Source: Limiplasma sp964504385
Lineage (GTDB): Bacteria; Bacillota; Clostridia; Christensenellales; Aristaeellaceae
Assembly: GCA_964504385.1 (NCBI GenBank)
Contig: CAZDEF010000041.1
Location: 1-23,431, forward strand
Length of the DNA stretch: 23,431 nt
Direction of reading: 5' to 3'
Every line of letters begins with the position of its first letter. The first letter of the stretch is position 1. The notes below the pieces were generated by a model. It was not told where the DNA came from. It worked only from the letters and a program-made list of their open reading frames with translations, and did not search any database. The position numbers and the translations under genes were made by a program. Below, piece after piece: positions 8,426 to 16,665 of this stretch.

Positions 8426-9993
8426 CAGCGAACCCTCCGCATGCGGGCGATGAAGAATCCTTCCACCCCGTCGCGGCAGCCCAGCAGCTGTAGGCCGTTT
8501 TCCGTCTGCTGCTTGCGCAGCGCTTCAGGGAAGGACGCGGGCAGCTCGGTCAGCTCATACTCGGGGTGCTCCGCAAGGAAGGTTTGGATCTGCAGCGCGT
8601 TTTCTTCCGGAAGGATGGAGCAGGTGGAGTACACTAGCGTGCCGCCTTTCTTCACATAGCGGCATACGGTGTTCAACAGTTTTTTCTGCGTTTCGGTGAT
8701 CGCGGGAATATCCTCGGGCTTGAGACGCAGCTTTACATCCGGCTTCTGCGCAAGCACGCCCAGACCGCTGCAGGGCGCGTCCAGCAGCACGGCGTCCAGC
8801 GTGTCTTCGAAGTCCTCGCGCAGGATGCTGGCATCGCGCACGGTGATGCGCATATTGTCCAGCCCCAGACGGCGCTTCACGCCCTCCAGCAGCAGCGCGC
8901 GCTTTTCGTGCAGTTCCCAGCTGAACACGCGGCCGGTCAGCTGCATCTGCTCGCACAGATAGGCGCTTTTGCCGCCGGGCGCGGCGCAGGCGTCCAGGAT
9001 CTTCATGCCGGCCTTGGCCTGCACAGCTTCCGCAGCCAGCATGCTGGACTGTCCCTGAATGGAGAACAGACCGGCCTGATAGTCGTTGTCAAACACGATC
9101 TCCTGCGCACCGTAGACCAGATAGCTGTACGGAGCCGATCCCTTTTCCACGCGCCACGCCTTCTTGGCCAGCAGCTTTTCAAAAGCCGCTTCGTCCGTCC
9201 TGACGAAATTGGGGCGGATGACGATGGGATGTTCCGTTTCACGGTAGAGAATAACGCGCTCAGCTTCGTCCTCGCCATAGTCGGCGATGAGACGATCCAC
9301 CAGCCACATGGGCATGCTGCCCATCACGCTCAGGTATGTGCGCAGATCGTCTTCTTTTTGGGGCCATTCGATGGTCTCCTTGCCGCGGCTCAGGTTGCGC
9401 AGCACGGCGTTGATAAAGCCGGACGCAGCCTCCATGTTCAGCGCCTTGACCAGTTTTACGGCCTCGTTGACAGCGGCGCTGTCCGGCACACGCTCCAAAA
9501 ACAGGATCTGATAGGCGCTCATGCGCAGGATATCGCGCTGCAAAGGCTGATGGGTGGGATGATCCATCAGCTTGTCCAGCGCATAGTCGATGCGCAGTTC
9601 GTTTTCCAGCGTGCCGTAGACGATGCTGGTGACCAGCCGCCGGTCTTCCGGACGCAGTTTTGCACTGCGCAGATGCTCATCCAGACTCAGCTGGGCGAAC
9701 GCGCCGTTCTGGTGCACGTCGCACAGTACGTCCAGCGCCACGCGGCGCGCGTTCATGCTTAGACCGGTGGATTCCTGCGGCCCATCCTTGACGCTGCGGC
9801 CGAACATGCGCTCACCTTCCGCAGGCTTTTTTGCGGCGGGCCTGCCATAAGGCTTTTTGCCTGCGGCATTTTGCGTGCCTTCAAAGCGCTTCTTGGCAGG
9901 GAAGGACTTTTTGTCGCCGAAAGTGCGCGCCTGACCGGGTTTGTGGTCTCCACGCTGGAAGTTTTTTCGGGGCTCCGTGCGTTTTGTCGTCAT
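8425..9993 (-). CDS. rsmB: 16S rRNA (cytosine-967-C5)-methyltransferase RsmB with a basic N-terminal extension
   Basis: A 522-residue SAM-dependent methyltransferase. Residues about 80-215 form the NusB-like RNA-binding domain and 250-522 the catalytic domain. Motif I is DACAAPGGKS 334-343. The two cysteines of the RNA m5C mechanism are Cys408 in DAPCSGLG and Cys458 in YSTCSI. The first 78 residues are unusual: low complexity and rich in Lys, Arg, Gly and Pro (for example KKPYGRPAAKK), absent from the ordinary ~450-residue enzyme. A start at Met80 would remove this tail, but ATG at 9993 sits in an ATGA overlap with the fmt stop, so the extended form is preferred. Confidence 0.95.
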   Translation of the reverse strand: MTTKRTEPRKNFQRGDHKPGQARTFGDKKSFPAKKRFEGTQNAAGKKPYGRPAAKKPAEGERMFGRSVKDGPQESTGLSMNARRVALDVLCDVHQNGAFAQLSLDEHLRSAKLRPEDRRLVTSIVYGTLENELRIDYALDKLMDHPTHQPLQRDILRMSAYQILFLERVPDSAAVNEAVKLVKALNMEAASGFINAVLRNLSRGKETIEWPQKEDDLRTYLSVMGSMPMWLVDRLIADYGEDEAERVILYRETEHPIVIRPNFVRTDEAAFEKLLAKKAWRVEKGSAPYSYLVYGAQEIVFDNDYQAGLFSIQGQSSMLAAEAVQAKAGMKILDACAAPGGKSAYLCEQMQLTGRVFSWELHEKRALLLEGVKRRLGLDNMRITVRDASILREDFEDTLDAVLLDAPCSGLGVLAQKPDVKLRLKPEDIPAITETQKKLLNTVCRYVKKGGTLVYSTCSILPEENALQIQTFLAEHPEYELTELPASFPEALRKQQTENGLQLLGCRDGVEGFFIARMRRVR

Positions 9994-10931
9994 ATGCGTA
10001 CCTCACTCAACAGCTTGCCTTCTTCGATCGCGTGACCCAGCAGGAAGGCGCGTGCATCCATGTGCTTGGCATTGGGGGCCTGGATCTCACATAGTTCCAT
10101 TGCACCGTCGGATGTGGCCACGATCAGCCCAGCCTTGCGGTCGGCCCGGATCACCGTTCCGGGCGCGGCAGTCGTCTGCTCGTCTGCCTTCTGGGCGCGC
10201 CACACTTTCAGCACGCCCTCAGCCAATGCAGCGTAGGCGCAGGGCCACGGCGACATGGCGCGCACACGGCGCAGACATTCATCCGTTTTTTCGTCGAAAT
10301 GGAGCAGTCCCATTTCTTTTTCAATCTTGGGGTCGTAGGTAGCCTGCGTTTCGTCCTGCCGGATGCGCGGGCAGGTTCCGTCTTCCAAACGGCGGAGGGT
10401 CTCCATCAGCAGGTCAGCGCCCAGCCGGGACAGCTTATCTGTCAGCGTACCGGCGGTATCATCCGGCAAAATGGGGATCTTCGCCTTCAGCAGCATATCG
10501 CCGGTATCCACGCCTTTGTCGGAAAACATGGTGGTTACGCCCGCCGTTTCATCGCCGCACAGCAGCGCCCATTGAATGGGGGCCGCGCCGCGGTGACGGG
10601 GCAGCAGGGAAGCATGCACATTCACCACGCCCATGGGCGGCACATCCAGCACAGATTGGGGAAGGATCTGCCCGAAAGCGGCGGTCACGCACACATCCGG
10701 CTGCAGCTCGCGCAGCGGCTCAAGACCGTCCAGCTTCATCTTGGTGGGCTGAATGACGGGAATGCCGTGCTTAAGCGCCAGCTCCTTCACCGGGCTCATC
10801 TGCACCTTGCCCCCGCGTCCCTTGGGACGGTCGGGCTGGGTGAATACGCCCACTACCTCATAGGAACTGTCGATCAGCGCCTGCAGAGTAGGTACGGAAA
10901 AATCCGGGGTCCCCATAAAGACAACTCTCAT
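9990..10931 (-). CDS. fmt: Methionyl-tRNA formyltransferase
   Basis: A 313-residue cytoplasmic enzyme that formylates the initiator Met-tRNA using 10-formyltetrahydrofolate. The N-terminal formyltransferase domain begins MRVVFMGTPDFS. The catalytic triad region is visible as Asn104 and His106 in VVNVHASLLP and Asp142 in GVDTGDM, with RHRGAAPIQW between them. The C-terminal OB-like tRNA-binding domain spans about 205-305. The length is standard. The gene overlaps def by four bases (ATGA) upstream and rsmB downstream, the usual def-fmt-rsmB order. Confidence 0.97.
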   Translation of the reverse strand: MRVVFMGTPDFSVPTLQALIDSSYEVVGVFTQPDRPKGRGGKVQMSPVKELALKHGIPVIQPTKMKLDGLEPLRELQPDVCVTAAFGQILPQSVLDVPPMGVVNVHASLLPRHRGAAPIQWALLCGDETAGVTTMFSDKGVDTGDMLLKAKIPILPDDTAGTLTDKLSRLGADLLMETLRRLEDGTCPRIRQDETQATYDPKIEKEMGLLHFDEKTDECLRRVRAMSPWPCAYAALAEGVLKVWRAQKADEQTTAAPGTVIRADRKAGLIVATSDGAMELCEIQAPNAKHMDARAFLLGHAIEEGKLLSEVRI

Positions 10932-11419
10932 TCTTCTTCCTCCTCGCCCGTCTCATATTCTTCATCGCCGGGGAAGATCTCCCGATCCATCTTATCCACA
11001 TACAGAATGCCGTCCAGATGATCCAGCTCGTGGCAGAAGGCGCGCGCCAGGAATTCTTCTGCGGTCGCCTCGTATTCATCGCCGTTGCGATCCTGATAGC
11101 GCACGGTCACAACATTGGGACGGGTGACGACGCCGCTGCGCCCCGGCACGGACAGACAGCCCTCCGCACCGGTCTGTTCCCCCTCGGTGTGGATGATCTC
11201 CGGATTGACCATTTCGATCAGCCCGTCGCCTACGTCCACCACCACCACGCGGCGCAGAATGCCCACCTGCGGCGCGGCCAGTCCCACGCCGTTGGCCTTG
11301 TACATGGTGTCCGCCATATCCTTGAGGAGGATGCGCAGCCGCAGATCAAACTTTTCCACGGGCTTGCAGTGCTTGCGCAGTTTATCATCGCCAATTTCTA
11401 CGATCTTGCGGATTGCCAT
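10928..11419 (-). CDS. def: Peptide deformylase with an acidic tail
   Basis: A 163-residue metalloenzyme that removes the N-formyl group from nascent proteins, undoing the modification made by Fmt. The three family motifs are present: GVGLAAPQ 44-51, EGCLS 86-90 with metal ligand Cys88, and HELDH 130-134 with ligands His130 and His134 and catalytic Glu131. After the core the chain ends in an acidic tail, GDEEYETGEEEEE, which is unusual for the enzyme. AGGA lies seven bases before the ATG, and a further AAGGAG lies above that. It follows priA by 33 bases. Confidence 0.97.
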   Translation of the reverse strand: MAIRKIVEIGDDKLRKHCKPVEKFDLRLRILLKDMADTMYKANGVGLAAPQVGILRRVVVVDVGDGLIEMVNPEIIHTEGEQTGAEGCLSVPGRSGVVTRPNVVTVRYQDRNGDEYEATAEEFLARAFCHELDHLDGILYVDKMDREIFPGDEEYETGEEEEE

Positions 11420-11452
11420 AAATCTTTCCTAACTCCTTCGCGTATCAAAACG

Positions 11453-13702
11453 TTACATCATAGTAGCGGGGTTCACTTCACAATAGACGTGGCAGCTGTC
11501 TCCGCCTACTGCGCTCAGCTCAGACAGGAGCGCCAGCAGAGGCGCAATGTCCGGATGGTCGAATACCTTGAGCAGCACATGGTAGCGGTATTGACCGCGA
11601 ATGCGCTTCACAGGCGCTTCATCTGCGCGCAGCAGGAGCGTGCGCTTCTTCTGCGCAGCATGGGAGAGCAGGTAGGTCTGCACGGTGGTGTAGAGCTGCT
11701 CGCACATGGCCTTCGCATCGGGCTCGCGCTCGCTTTCCACCAGCAGCCTTGCCAGCAGGGTGAAAGGGGGATAGAGTCCAGCCCGCCGACGGCTGAATTC
11801 CATTTCGAAGAACGCGCGGTAATCTTGCGCAGCGGCGGCCGTAATGCAAGGATGATCCGGCTTGTAGGTCTGCACGATGACCTCGCCCGGCTTTTCCGCA
11901 CGGCCCGCGCGGCCGGCTACCTGCGTGATCAGCTGAAAGGTGCGCTCCTGCGCGCGGTAGTCCGGCAGGTTCAGCGTCATATCCGCCGCGACCACGCCCA
12001 CCAGCGTTACCTTGGGAAAATCCAGCCCCTTGGCGATCATCTGCGTGCCAATGAGCACCTTGGCTTCACCGCTGCCAAACCGCGCCAGCAGCTTGGCGTG
12101 CGCATCGCGTTCCCGTGTGGTGTCGATATCCATGCGCACGGTCGGCACGCCGGGAAAGAGCTTGTGCATCTCCTCCTCCACGCGCTGGGTGCCGCTGCCG
12201 AAATAGCGGATGTACTTGCTGCCGCATTCTGGGCAGACGGCGGGAGGCGGCTTCACATTGCCGCACATGTGGCAGCGCAGCTCCTGCGGGCCGTCTTCGC
12301 CATGCTCACGGTGCAGGGTCATGCTCAGGTCACACTGTTCGCACTTCACCACATAACCGCACTGCCGGCAGGATACAAAGGTGTTGTAGCCGCGGCGATT
12401 CAGGAACAGCATGGCCTGCTGTCCGCTATCCACACATTCCTTCAGCTTTTCGATCAGCACGCGGCTGAAAATGGAACGATTGCCGCATTCCAGTTCGCGC
12501 CGCATATCCACGACGGTAACGGCGGGCAAGGGCCGGTCGTTGACACGGCGCGGCATTTCCACCAGCGTGTAGTCGCCTCTGCGGGCCATGGCGAAGGAAA
12601 GAATGCTGGGTGTGGCGGAGGAAAGCACCACGGCTGCGCCCTCGCGCCTAGCGCGGCTCACGGCTACACGGCGCGCATCGTAGCGGGGATGCTTGTCGCT
12701 CAAATAAGTCTGCTCGTGTTCTTCGTCAATGACGATGAGCCCGAGATCTTCCACCGGCGCGAAGATAGCGCTGCGCGCGCCTACCACCACGCGCGCCTGT
12801 CCCAGACGGATACGCCGCCACTCATCGTAGCGCTGCCCATCTGTCAGGCGGCTGTGCAGCACGGCGGTTTCGGGGCCGAAGCGGGAACAGAACCAGCGCA
12901 CCATCTGCGGCGTAAGGGCAATCTCCGGCACAAGGATGATGGCTCCCTTGCCCATGGCGAGAGTCTGCTCTACCATGGCCAGATACACCTCTGTCTTGCC
13001 GCTGCCGGTTACGCCGTGCAGCAGAAACGCGCCTTTGCCCGCTTTGAGCGCCGGCAGCATGGTGTCCAGCGCATCCTGCTGATCGCCTGTGAGCGGCGGT
13101 GCTACGGTGCGCGCAATGCCGTCCACACCATCCGGCGCGCGAAAAACTTCACGCTTGAACAGCTCGATCAGTCCGGCTTTTTCCAGCGCTTTGAGCGCAT
13201 CACGCGGATCGTTGACCAACTGCCCCAGCTCAGCAATGCTTTTCTCTGAGCCTTCAGACAATAGCCGCAACAGAGTGGCGCGTTTGGGCGCCCGGCGCTG
13301 GCCGTCAGCCGCCTCCAGCGCGTTTACGTCCGGAGACAGCCGAGCGAAGGCCTCCTGCTTCAGCTGGATGCGCCCGGTGCGCATGGCGGCAGGCAGCATC
13401 AAGCGCAGGGTCTCAGATAAGGGACAATGGCATTCCAGCGACAGCTCCTCCGCCAGTTCCAGCAGCGGAGACAGCAGCGCGGGATAGTCATCCAGCGCCC
13501 GCACAATGGGCCGCAGCTTTTCGCTGGGGACATCGGACTGGTCTTCCGCTACGAGTGCGACGATAAAGCCGTCCACCTGCCGCCGCCCCAGCGGTACCAG
13601 CACGCGCAGCCCAACGCACACGCTCAGCCCATCGGGAATGAGGTAGGAGAAGGGCTTGGCCACATTGGTGTGCACCACGTCCACAATGACCTGTGCGATC
13701 AT
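11453..13702 (-). CDS. priA: Primosomal protein N' (replication restart helicase PriA)
   Basis: A 749-residue superfamily 2 helicase that recognises stalled forks and reloads the replisome. The N-terminal 3' DNA-binding region (1-105) starts MIAQVIVDVVHTNVAKPF. The helicase core has Walker A GVTGSGKT 230-237 and DEEH 326-329. The family's zinc module shows eight cysteines at 445, 448, 454, 457, 477, 480, 490 and 493, followed by GTQMIAKGLDFP and QVAGRAGRAE. ATG at 13702 was chosen because AAAGGAG is seven bases upstream; a TTG further up would overlap that site. It begins 27 bases after the carboxypeptidase stop. All key motifs are intact. Confidence 0.97.
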   Translation of the reverse strand: MIAQVIVDVVHTNVAKPFSYLIPDGLSVCVGLRVLVPLGRRQVDGFIVALVAEDQSDVPSEKLRPIVRALDDYPALLSPLLELAEELSLECHCPLSETLRLMLPAAMRTGRIQLKQEAFARLSPDVNALEAADGQRRAPKRATLLRLLSEGSEKSIAELGQLVNDPRDALKALEKAGLIELFKREVFRAPDGVDGIARTVAPPLTGDQQDALDTMLPALKAGKGAFLLHGVTGSGKTEVYLAMVEQTLAMGKGAIILVPEIALTPQMVRWFCSRFGPETAVLHSRLTDGQRYDEWRRIRLGQARVVVGARSAIFAPVEDLGLIVIDEEHEQTYLSDKHPRYDARRVAVSRARREGAAVVLSSATPSILSFAMARRGDYTLVEMPRRVNDRPLPAVTVVDMRRELECGNRSIFSRVLIEKLKECVDSGQQAMLFLNRRGYNTFVSCRQCGYVVKCEQCDLSMTLHREHGEDGPQELRCHMCGNVKPPPAVCPECGSKYIRYFGSGTQRVEEEMHKLFPGVPTVRMDIDTTRERDAHAKLLARFGSGEAKVLIGTQMIAKGLDFPKVTLVGVVAADMTLNLPDYRAQERTFQLITQVAGRAGRAEKPGEVIVQTYKPDHPCITAAAAQDYRAFFEMEFSRRRAGLYPPFTLLARLLVESEREPDAKAMCEQLYTTVQTYLLSHAAQKKRTLLLRADEAPVKRIRGQYRYHVLLKVFDHPDIAPLLALLSELSAVGGDSCHVYCEVNPATMM

Positions 13703-13729
13703 GCCCCGACTCCTTTCCAACAACGACGA

Positions 13730-15211
13730 TCAGCGATAAAAACGGTTGCGCGGCTTCGGCACGCGGCTCTTTTTATGGCGGCCTGTGCGGCGCAGCGCAC
13801 GGGAGAGCAGCCGGAGCGCAAGGAACACGCCGCCCACGGGCAGCAGCACCAACATCACCATTTCCACAGAAAGCGGCGGGAAGGGGTTGGGATCCGCGTA
13901 CACCTGCGCTTCAATCTCCTCCAGACTCAGCGGTGCGTTTTCACGGCGCTCAATGGAGCGGCTGGCGATCAGATCATAGGTGACGGGGTCGCCGCCATCG
14001 GTGGGGTAATAGGTCATGGCGCCCATGATTTCGCCCTGCGTAATGGGCGTGACGAAATCGCGCGTGTATTCGATGAGCACTGTCTGGCGCAGATTGCGCG
14101 CCATGGATTCCATCTCATCCTTGGTGGCAACAATGAAGGTGGACTTGGTCCCGCTGCGGGCTTGGATCCCCAGTTCCAGCCGCCCGTATCCGGGGTCGTC
14201 CAGCGAGAAGCCGGAGGTCTCCACCGTGATGGGGTTTTCCAGATACAGCTCCTGCGGCGTCATGCTTACGAACTGGGAAAAACCGTACTCCATCAGCTTT
14301 TTGGTGTCCGTCCAGCGTCCGTTTTCAGAGGTATAGAATACCACTGAGATCAGTTCGATGCCGTCCTTTTCCGCCGAACCCACAAAGCAGTAGCCTGCGC
14401 GGGAATGATAGCCGGTTTTGATACCGGTGGCATATGGGTAGTAGTACTCGTTATCCTCCAGACTGGGGTTGAAAAAACGGCGGGAGGAGTGGGTGAGCAC
14501 GCGGGCACGGTGCAGGTTGCTTTCCGGCAAGGGGTAAGTGTAGGTTTTGGCGATATCGCGAAAGGTTTCGTTCTGCATAGCGGCCTGTGCGATTTTGGCC
14601 ATATCGCGCACGGTGGACACATGATAGTCGTCGTGCAGACCATTCGGGTTGACAAAATGGGTAGAGGTACAGCCGTACATGGCGGCAGCCTCGTTCATTA
14701 CCTGCACAAAAGCGTCCACGGAACCGCTGACGCTTTCGGCAATCAGATTTGCGCCTTCGTTGGCGGAGCGCACGAATGTGCCGTAGAGCAGATCCTTGAA
14801 GTTGATGCTTTCCCCGATATCCAGATCCATGGTCGCATCGCCGTCCTGAATGCCCTGCATGGCCGACTCGCTCAAGAAAACGGTCTGGCTCATATCGCCC
14901 ATCATGATGCCCAGCAGCACGGTCATGATCTTGGTCGTGGAAGCCGGGTACATCACTTCATCGGCATCCTTTTCAAAAATGACATTGCCGCTGGAGGCTT
15001 CGATCAGAATGGCGGACTTGGCGTAAAGCTGATCCTCGCTCAGGTTTTCGGGATGCTCAGGATCATATGGCTCGGCGTCGCTGGGCAGAGTGGGCGCGAT
15101 ATAGCGTACCTCCTCGGCCACGGCGCTTATGGATACCGGGAGCGAGCATGCAAACAGCATGGCCAGCGCAAAGCACAGGCAGCGCTTGATCCAAGTGCGG
15201 CTTGCAGTCAT
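13730..15211 (-). CDS. D-alanyl-D-alanine carboxypeptidase (penicillin-binding protein 5/DacF family)
   Basis: A 493-residue exported serine peptidase that trims the terminal D-Ala from peptidoglycan stem peptides. There is an N-terminal signal sequence (about 1-32). Active-site motifs are STTK at 91-94 (nucleophile Ser91), SAN at 149-151 and KTG at 265-267. A C-terminal beta-rich domain is followed by a hydrophobic segment near 455-475 and a very basic end (RRTGRHKKSRVPKPRNR), so it is anchored by a true transmembrane helix with a cytoplasmic tail rather than by the usual amphipathic helix. ATG at 15211 has GGGAGG seven bases upstream. It is the first gene of the long block and has its own promoter, placing cell-wall trimming with PASTA-kinase signalling. 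Confidence 0.95.
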   Translation of the reverse strand: MTASRTWIKRCLCFALAMLFACSLPVSISAVAEEVRYIAPTLPSDAEPYDPEHPENLSEDQLYAKSAILIEASSGNVIFEKDADEVMYPASTTKIMTVLLGIMMGDMSQTVFLSESAMQGIQDGDATMDLDIGESINFKDLLYGTFVRSANEGANLIAESVSGSVDAFVQVMNEAAAMYGCTSTHFVNPNGLHDDYHVSTVRDMAKIAQAAMQNETFRDIAKTYTYPLPESNLHRARVLTHSSRRFFNPSLEDNEYYYPYATGIKTGYHSRAGYCFVGSAEKDGIELISVVFYTSENGRWTDTKKLMEYGFSQFVSMTPQELYLENPITVETSGFSLDDPGYGRLELGIQARSGTKSTFIVATKDEMESMARNLRQTVLIEYTRDFVTPITQGEIMGAMTYYPTDGGDPVTYDLIASRSIERRENAPLSLEEIEAQVYADPNPFPPLSVEMVMLVLLPVGGVFLALRLLSRALRRTGRHKKSRVPKPRNRFYR

Positions 15212-15280
15212 GGCATTTCCTCCCGTTTCATAGCATTCAGCCTGATGGCCCAAAGGGATAAAGGCACACCATAGCACTAT

Positions 15281-15310
15281 ATTATAACACTAAAGAAGGG
15301 CAATGCACAA
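15281..15310 (-). promoter_or_regulatory. Promoter of the dacF-priA-rpe block
   Basis: On the minus strand a perfect TATAAT (15286-15281) is preceded by TG one base away (TGTTATAAT, extended -10). A weak -35, TTGTGC (15310-15305), lies 18 bases upstream. It would give a leader of about 65 bases before the carboxypeptidase ATG. Confidence 0.6.
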
Positions 15311-15319
15311 GCATTGCCC
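15298..15319. repeat. Perfect 9-bp palindrome over the -35 region
   Basis: GGGCAATGC (15298-15306), a four-base loop ACAA, then GCATTGCCC (15311-15319). Its centre coincides with the -35 of the minus-strand promoter. It could be a repressor site, or an intrinsic terminator: on the minus strand TTCTTT follows, and on the plus strand GCTCTTTT follows. The sequence does not decide between these. Confidence 0.55.
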
Positions 15320-15401
15320 GCTCTTTTACATCCGTCCCGTTTCTAAGCGGATTCTCAGAATGCTTTCAGGCGGTTTTTATGCGTTTTTGAGCGCAAAGCG
15401 C

Positions 15402-15430
15402 TTTTCAGCGTTCCATCGTTCTGATACAAT
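15402..15430 (+). promoter_or_regulatory. Promoter of the small membrane protein gene
   Basis: TTTTCA (15402-15407), a 17-base spacer, then TGATACAAT, an extended -10 with TACAAT at 15425-15430. A short self-complementary AGCGC-AAA-GCGCT lies directly upstream of and into the -35. The ATG follows about 28 bases after the expected transcription start. Confidence 0.6.
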
Positions 15431-15464
15431 GGACAGCGTACGAGGAACCGAAGGAGGAAACGGC

Positions 15465-15800
15465 ATGAACAATGGTTTGGGCCCGGAGGGCAGTTACTAT
15501 GAAAACAAAGCGCGCGAGGAAGCAGAACGCCGCAAGCGCAAGGCCGATGCGGCCTATCCCATGACGATCACGATCCTGTATCTGGTGCTCGGTTTTGTGT
15601 TTGACCTGTGGCATCCGGGCTGGCTGATCTTTTTGACCATTCCGCTGCGCTATATTCATTTCAAAAGCGAGTGGGACCGCTGGACCCATCCTGTGACCAT
15701 CACGCTCATCTATCTGGTGCTTGGCTGCTTCTGGAACCTGTGGCATCCCGGCTGGATGATCTTCCTGCTGATTCCGATCCTGAATATCTACCGAAAATAA
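15465..15800 (+). CDS. Small membrane protein with two tandem hydrophobic repeats
   Basis: A 111-residue protein with no function I can assign. The first 30 residues are charged (YYENKAREEAERRKRK). Then come two copies of a 34-residue unit at 31-64 and 75-108, identical at 21 of 34 positions, each with a membrane segment TIT..YLVLG followed by LWHPGW.IFL.IP. Each unit could form a helical hairpin, so the protein probably has two to four membrane passes. ATG at 15465 was chosen because AAGGAGG lies seven bases upstream; an upstream in-frame extension to 15303 would run through the promoter. It is transcribed alone, divergent from the carboxypeptidase gene and convergent with the esterase. Confidence 0.82.
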   Translation: MNNGLGPEGSYYENKAREEAERRKRKADAAYPMTITILYLVLGFVFDLWHPGWLIFLTIPLRYIHFKSEWDRWTHPVTITLIYLVLGCFWNLWHPGWMIFLLIPILNIYRK

Positions 15801-15812
15801 CAAATCAAAGGG

Positions 15813-15846
15813 AAAGGGACGGTACGCATGATGCGACCGTCCCTTA
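15813..15846. terminator. Bidirectional intrinsic terminator
   Basis: AAGGGACGGT (15814-15823) pairs perfectly with ACCGTCCCTT (15836-15845), with a further inner CGCA-TGA-TGCG stem. On the plus strand it is followed by a T-rich stretch and lies 13 bases after the membrane protein stop. On the minus strand it lies 19 bases beyond the esterase stop. It therefore serves two converging transcripts. Confidence 0.75.
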
Positions 15847-15864
15847 GGCTTGTTTCTATTTGTT

Positions 15865-16647
15865 TTAGCAGCCAACATCCTCCGGCTTTAGACCAGCCAT
15901 CAGTGCAAGACTGCGGCCGCATGCGCGATCCCAGAAAACCCAATCGTGTACACCGGGCCATTCTTCATAGATGGAATCAAACCCGAGCTGCTGCACATGC
16001 TGGCAGAATTCGTGGTTTTCTGTAATGAGAAAATCCTCTGTTCCGCAGGCAATATACAGCTTTGGTTTATGAGCAGCCTGCGCCGCATTTTCTGCTAAAA
16101 GCATTAAATTGTTTTCGGGCTCACACCGCAGATCCATGCCAAGCACGGCGCGGTATTCATCTGCGGGGAAGACATCAGGCCACTGCTGAATATGCTCCAT
16201 GCATCGCAAAGCACCAGAGTAGCTGAGAGCACCGGCAAATTTTTCCGGATAGGTCAGGGCGCATTTCATAGCGCCAAAGCCTCCCATGGAAAGACCGGCT
16301 ACATAGAAATGATCTGGGTCAGTGGGGATGTTAAAAACCTTTTCCAACATCCACGGCAATTCGTCAGCCACATAGGTGAAATAATCCAGACCATAGGGCA
16401 TGTCGGTATAAAAACTGCGTTGCGCTTCGGGCATAACTACGTTGAAGCCGGTCATGTGCGCAAACTGCTCAATACGGCTCATACGGCACCAAGTGTCGGC
16501 ATTCTGCTTCATGCCGTGCAACAGGATCACCGTTTTGTTATGAGGAGCCTTTGGGGGCATGTAAAAGTCCTCGTAAGGAATGACGATGTTCACTGTTGTG
16601 TCCATCATGAGACTCTTGGATCGAATACTTCCTCGAAAGATGCCCAT
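15865..16647 (-). CDS. Alpha/beta-hydrolase esterase (EstA/FrmB, esterase D-like)
   Basis: A 260-residue cytoplasmic serine esterase with no signal peptide. Catalytic residues are Ser120 in GLSMGGFG, Asp205 in CGTEDFL and His234 in GVHDWVFWD. LHGM at 43-46 belongs to the oxyanion-hole strand. The family includes tributyrin esterase EstA, S-formylglutathione hydrolases and acetyl- or feruloyl-type carbohydrate esterases. The neighbours favour a carbohydrate or small-ester substrate, but this is inference. It is the last gene of the transporter operon, 18 bases after the SGNH hydrolase, with AGGAC about eight bases before the ATG. A formaldehyde-detoxifying role is less likely, since no dehydrogenase gene is nearby. 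Confidence 0.88.
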   Translation of the reverse strand: MGIFRGSIRSKSLMMDTTVNIVIPYEDFYMPPKAPHNKTVILLHGMKQNADTWCRMSRIEQFAHMTGFNVVMPEAQRSFYTDMPYGLDYFTYVADELPWMLEKVFNIPTDPDHFYVAGLSMGGFGAMKCALTYPEKFAGALSYSGALRCMEHIQQWPDVFPADEYRAVLGMDLRCEPENNLMLLAENAAQAAHKPKLYIACGTEDFLITENHEFCQHVQQLGFDSIYEEWPGVHDWVFWDRACGRSLALMAGLKPEDVGC

Positions 16648-16665
16648 ATTTATCCGTCCTTTGCT

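Noticed and set aside
11018..13249. A 743-codon plus-strand open frame opposite def and priA
   Set aside because: It is the antisense shadow of two certain genes in G+C-rich sequence, has no plausible start signal and a composition rich in His, Gln and Arg typical of antisense frames.
15303..15464. N-terminal extension of the small membrane protein
   Set aside because: It covers the palindrome and the promoter; ATG at 15465 has a proper ribosome binding site.
15814..15845. The inverted repeat as part of a CRISPR or mobile element
   Set aside because: It occurs once, between convergent genes, and fits an intrinsic terminator.
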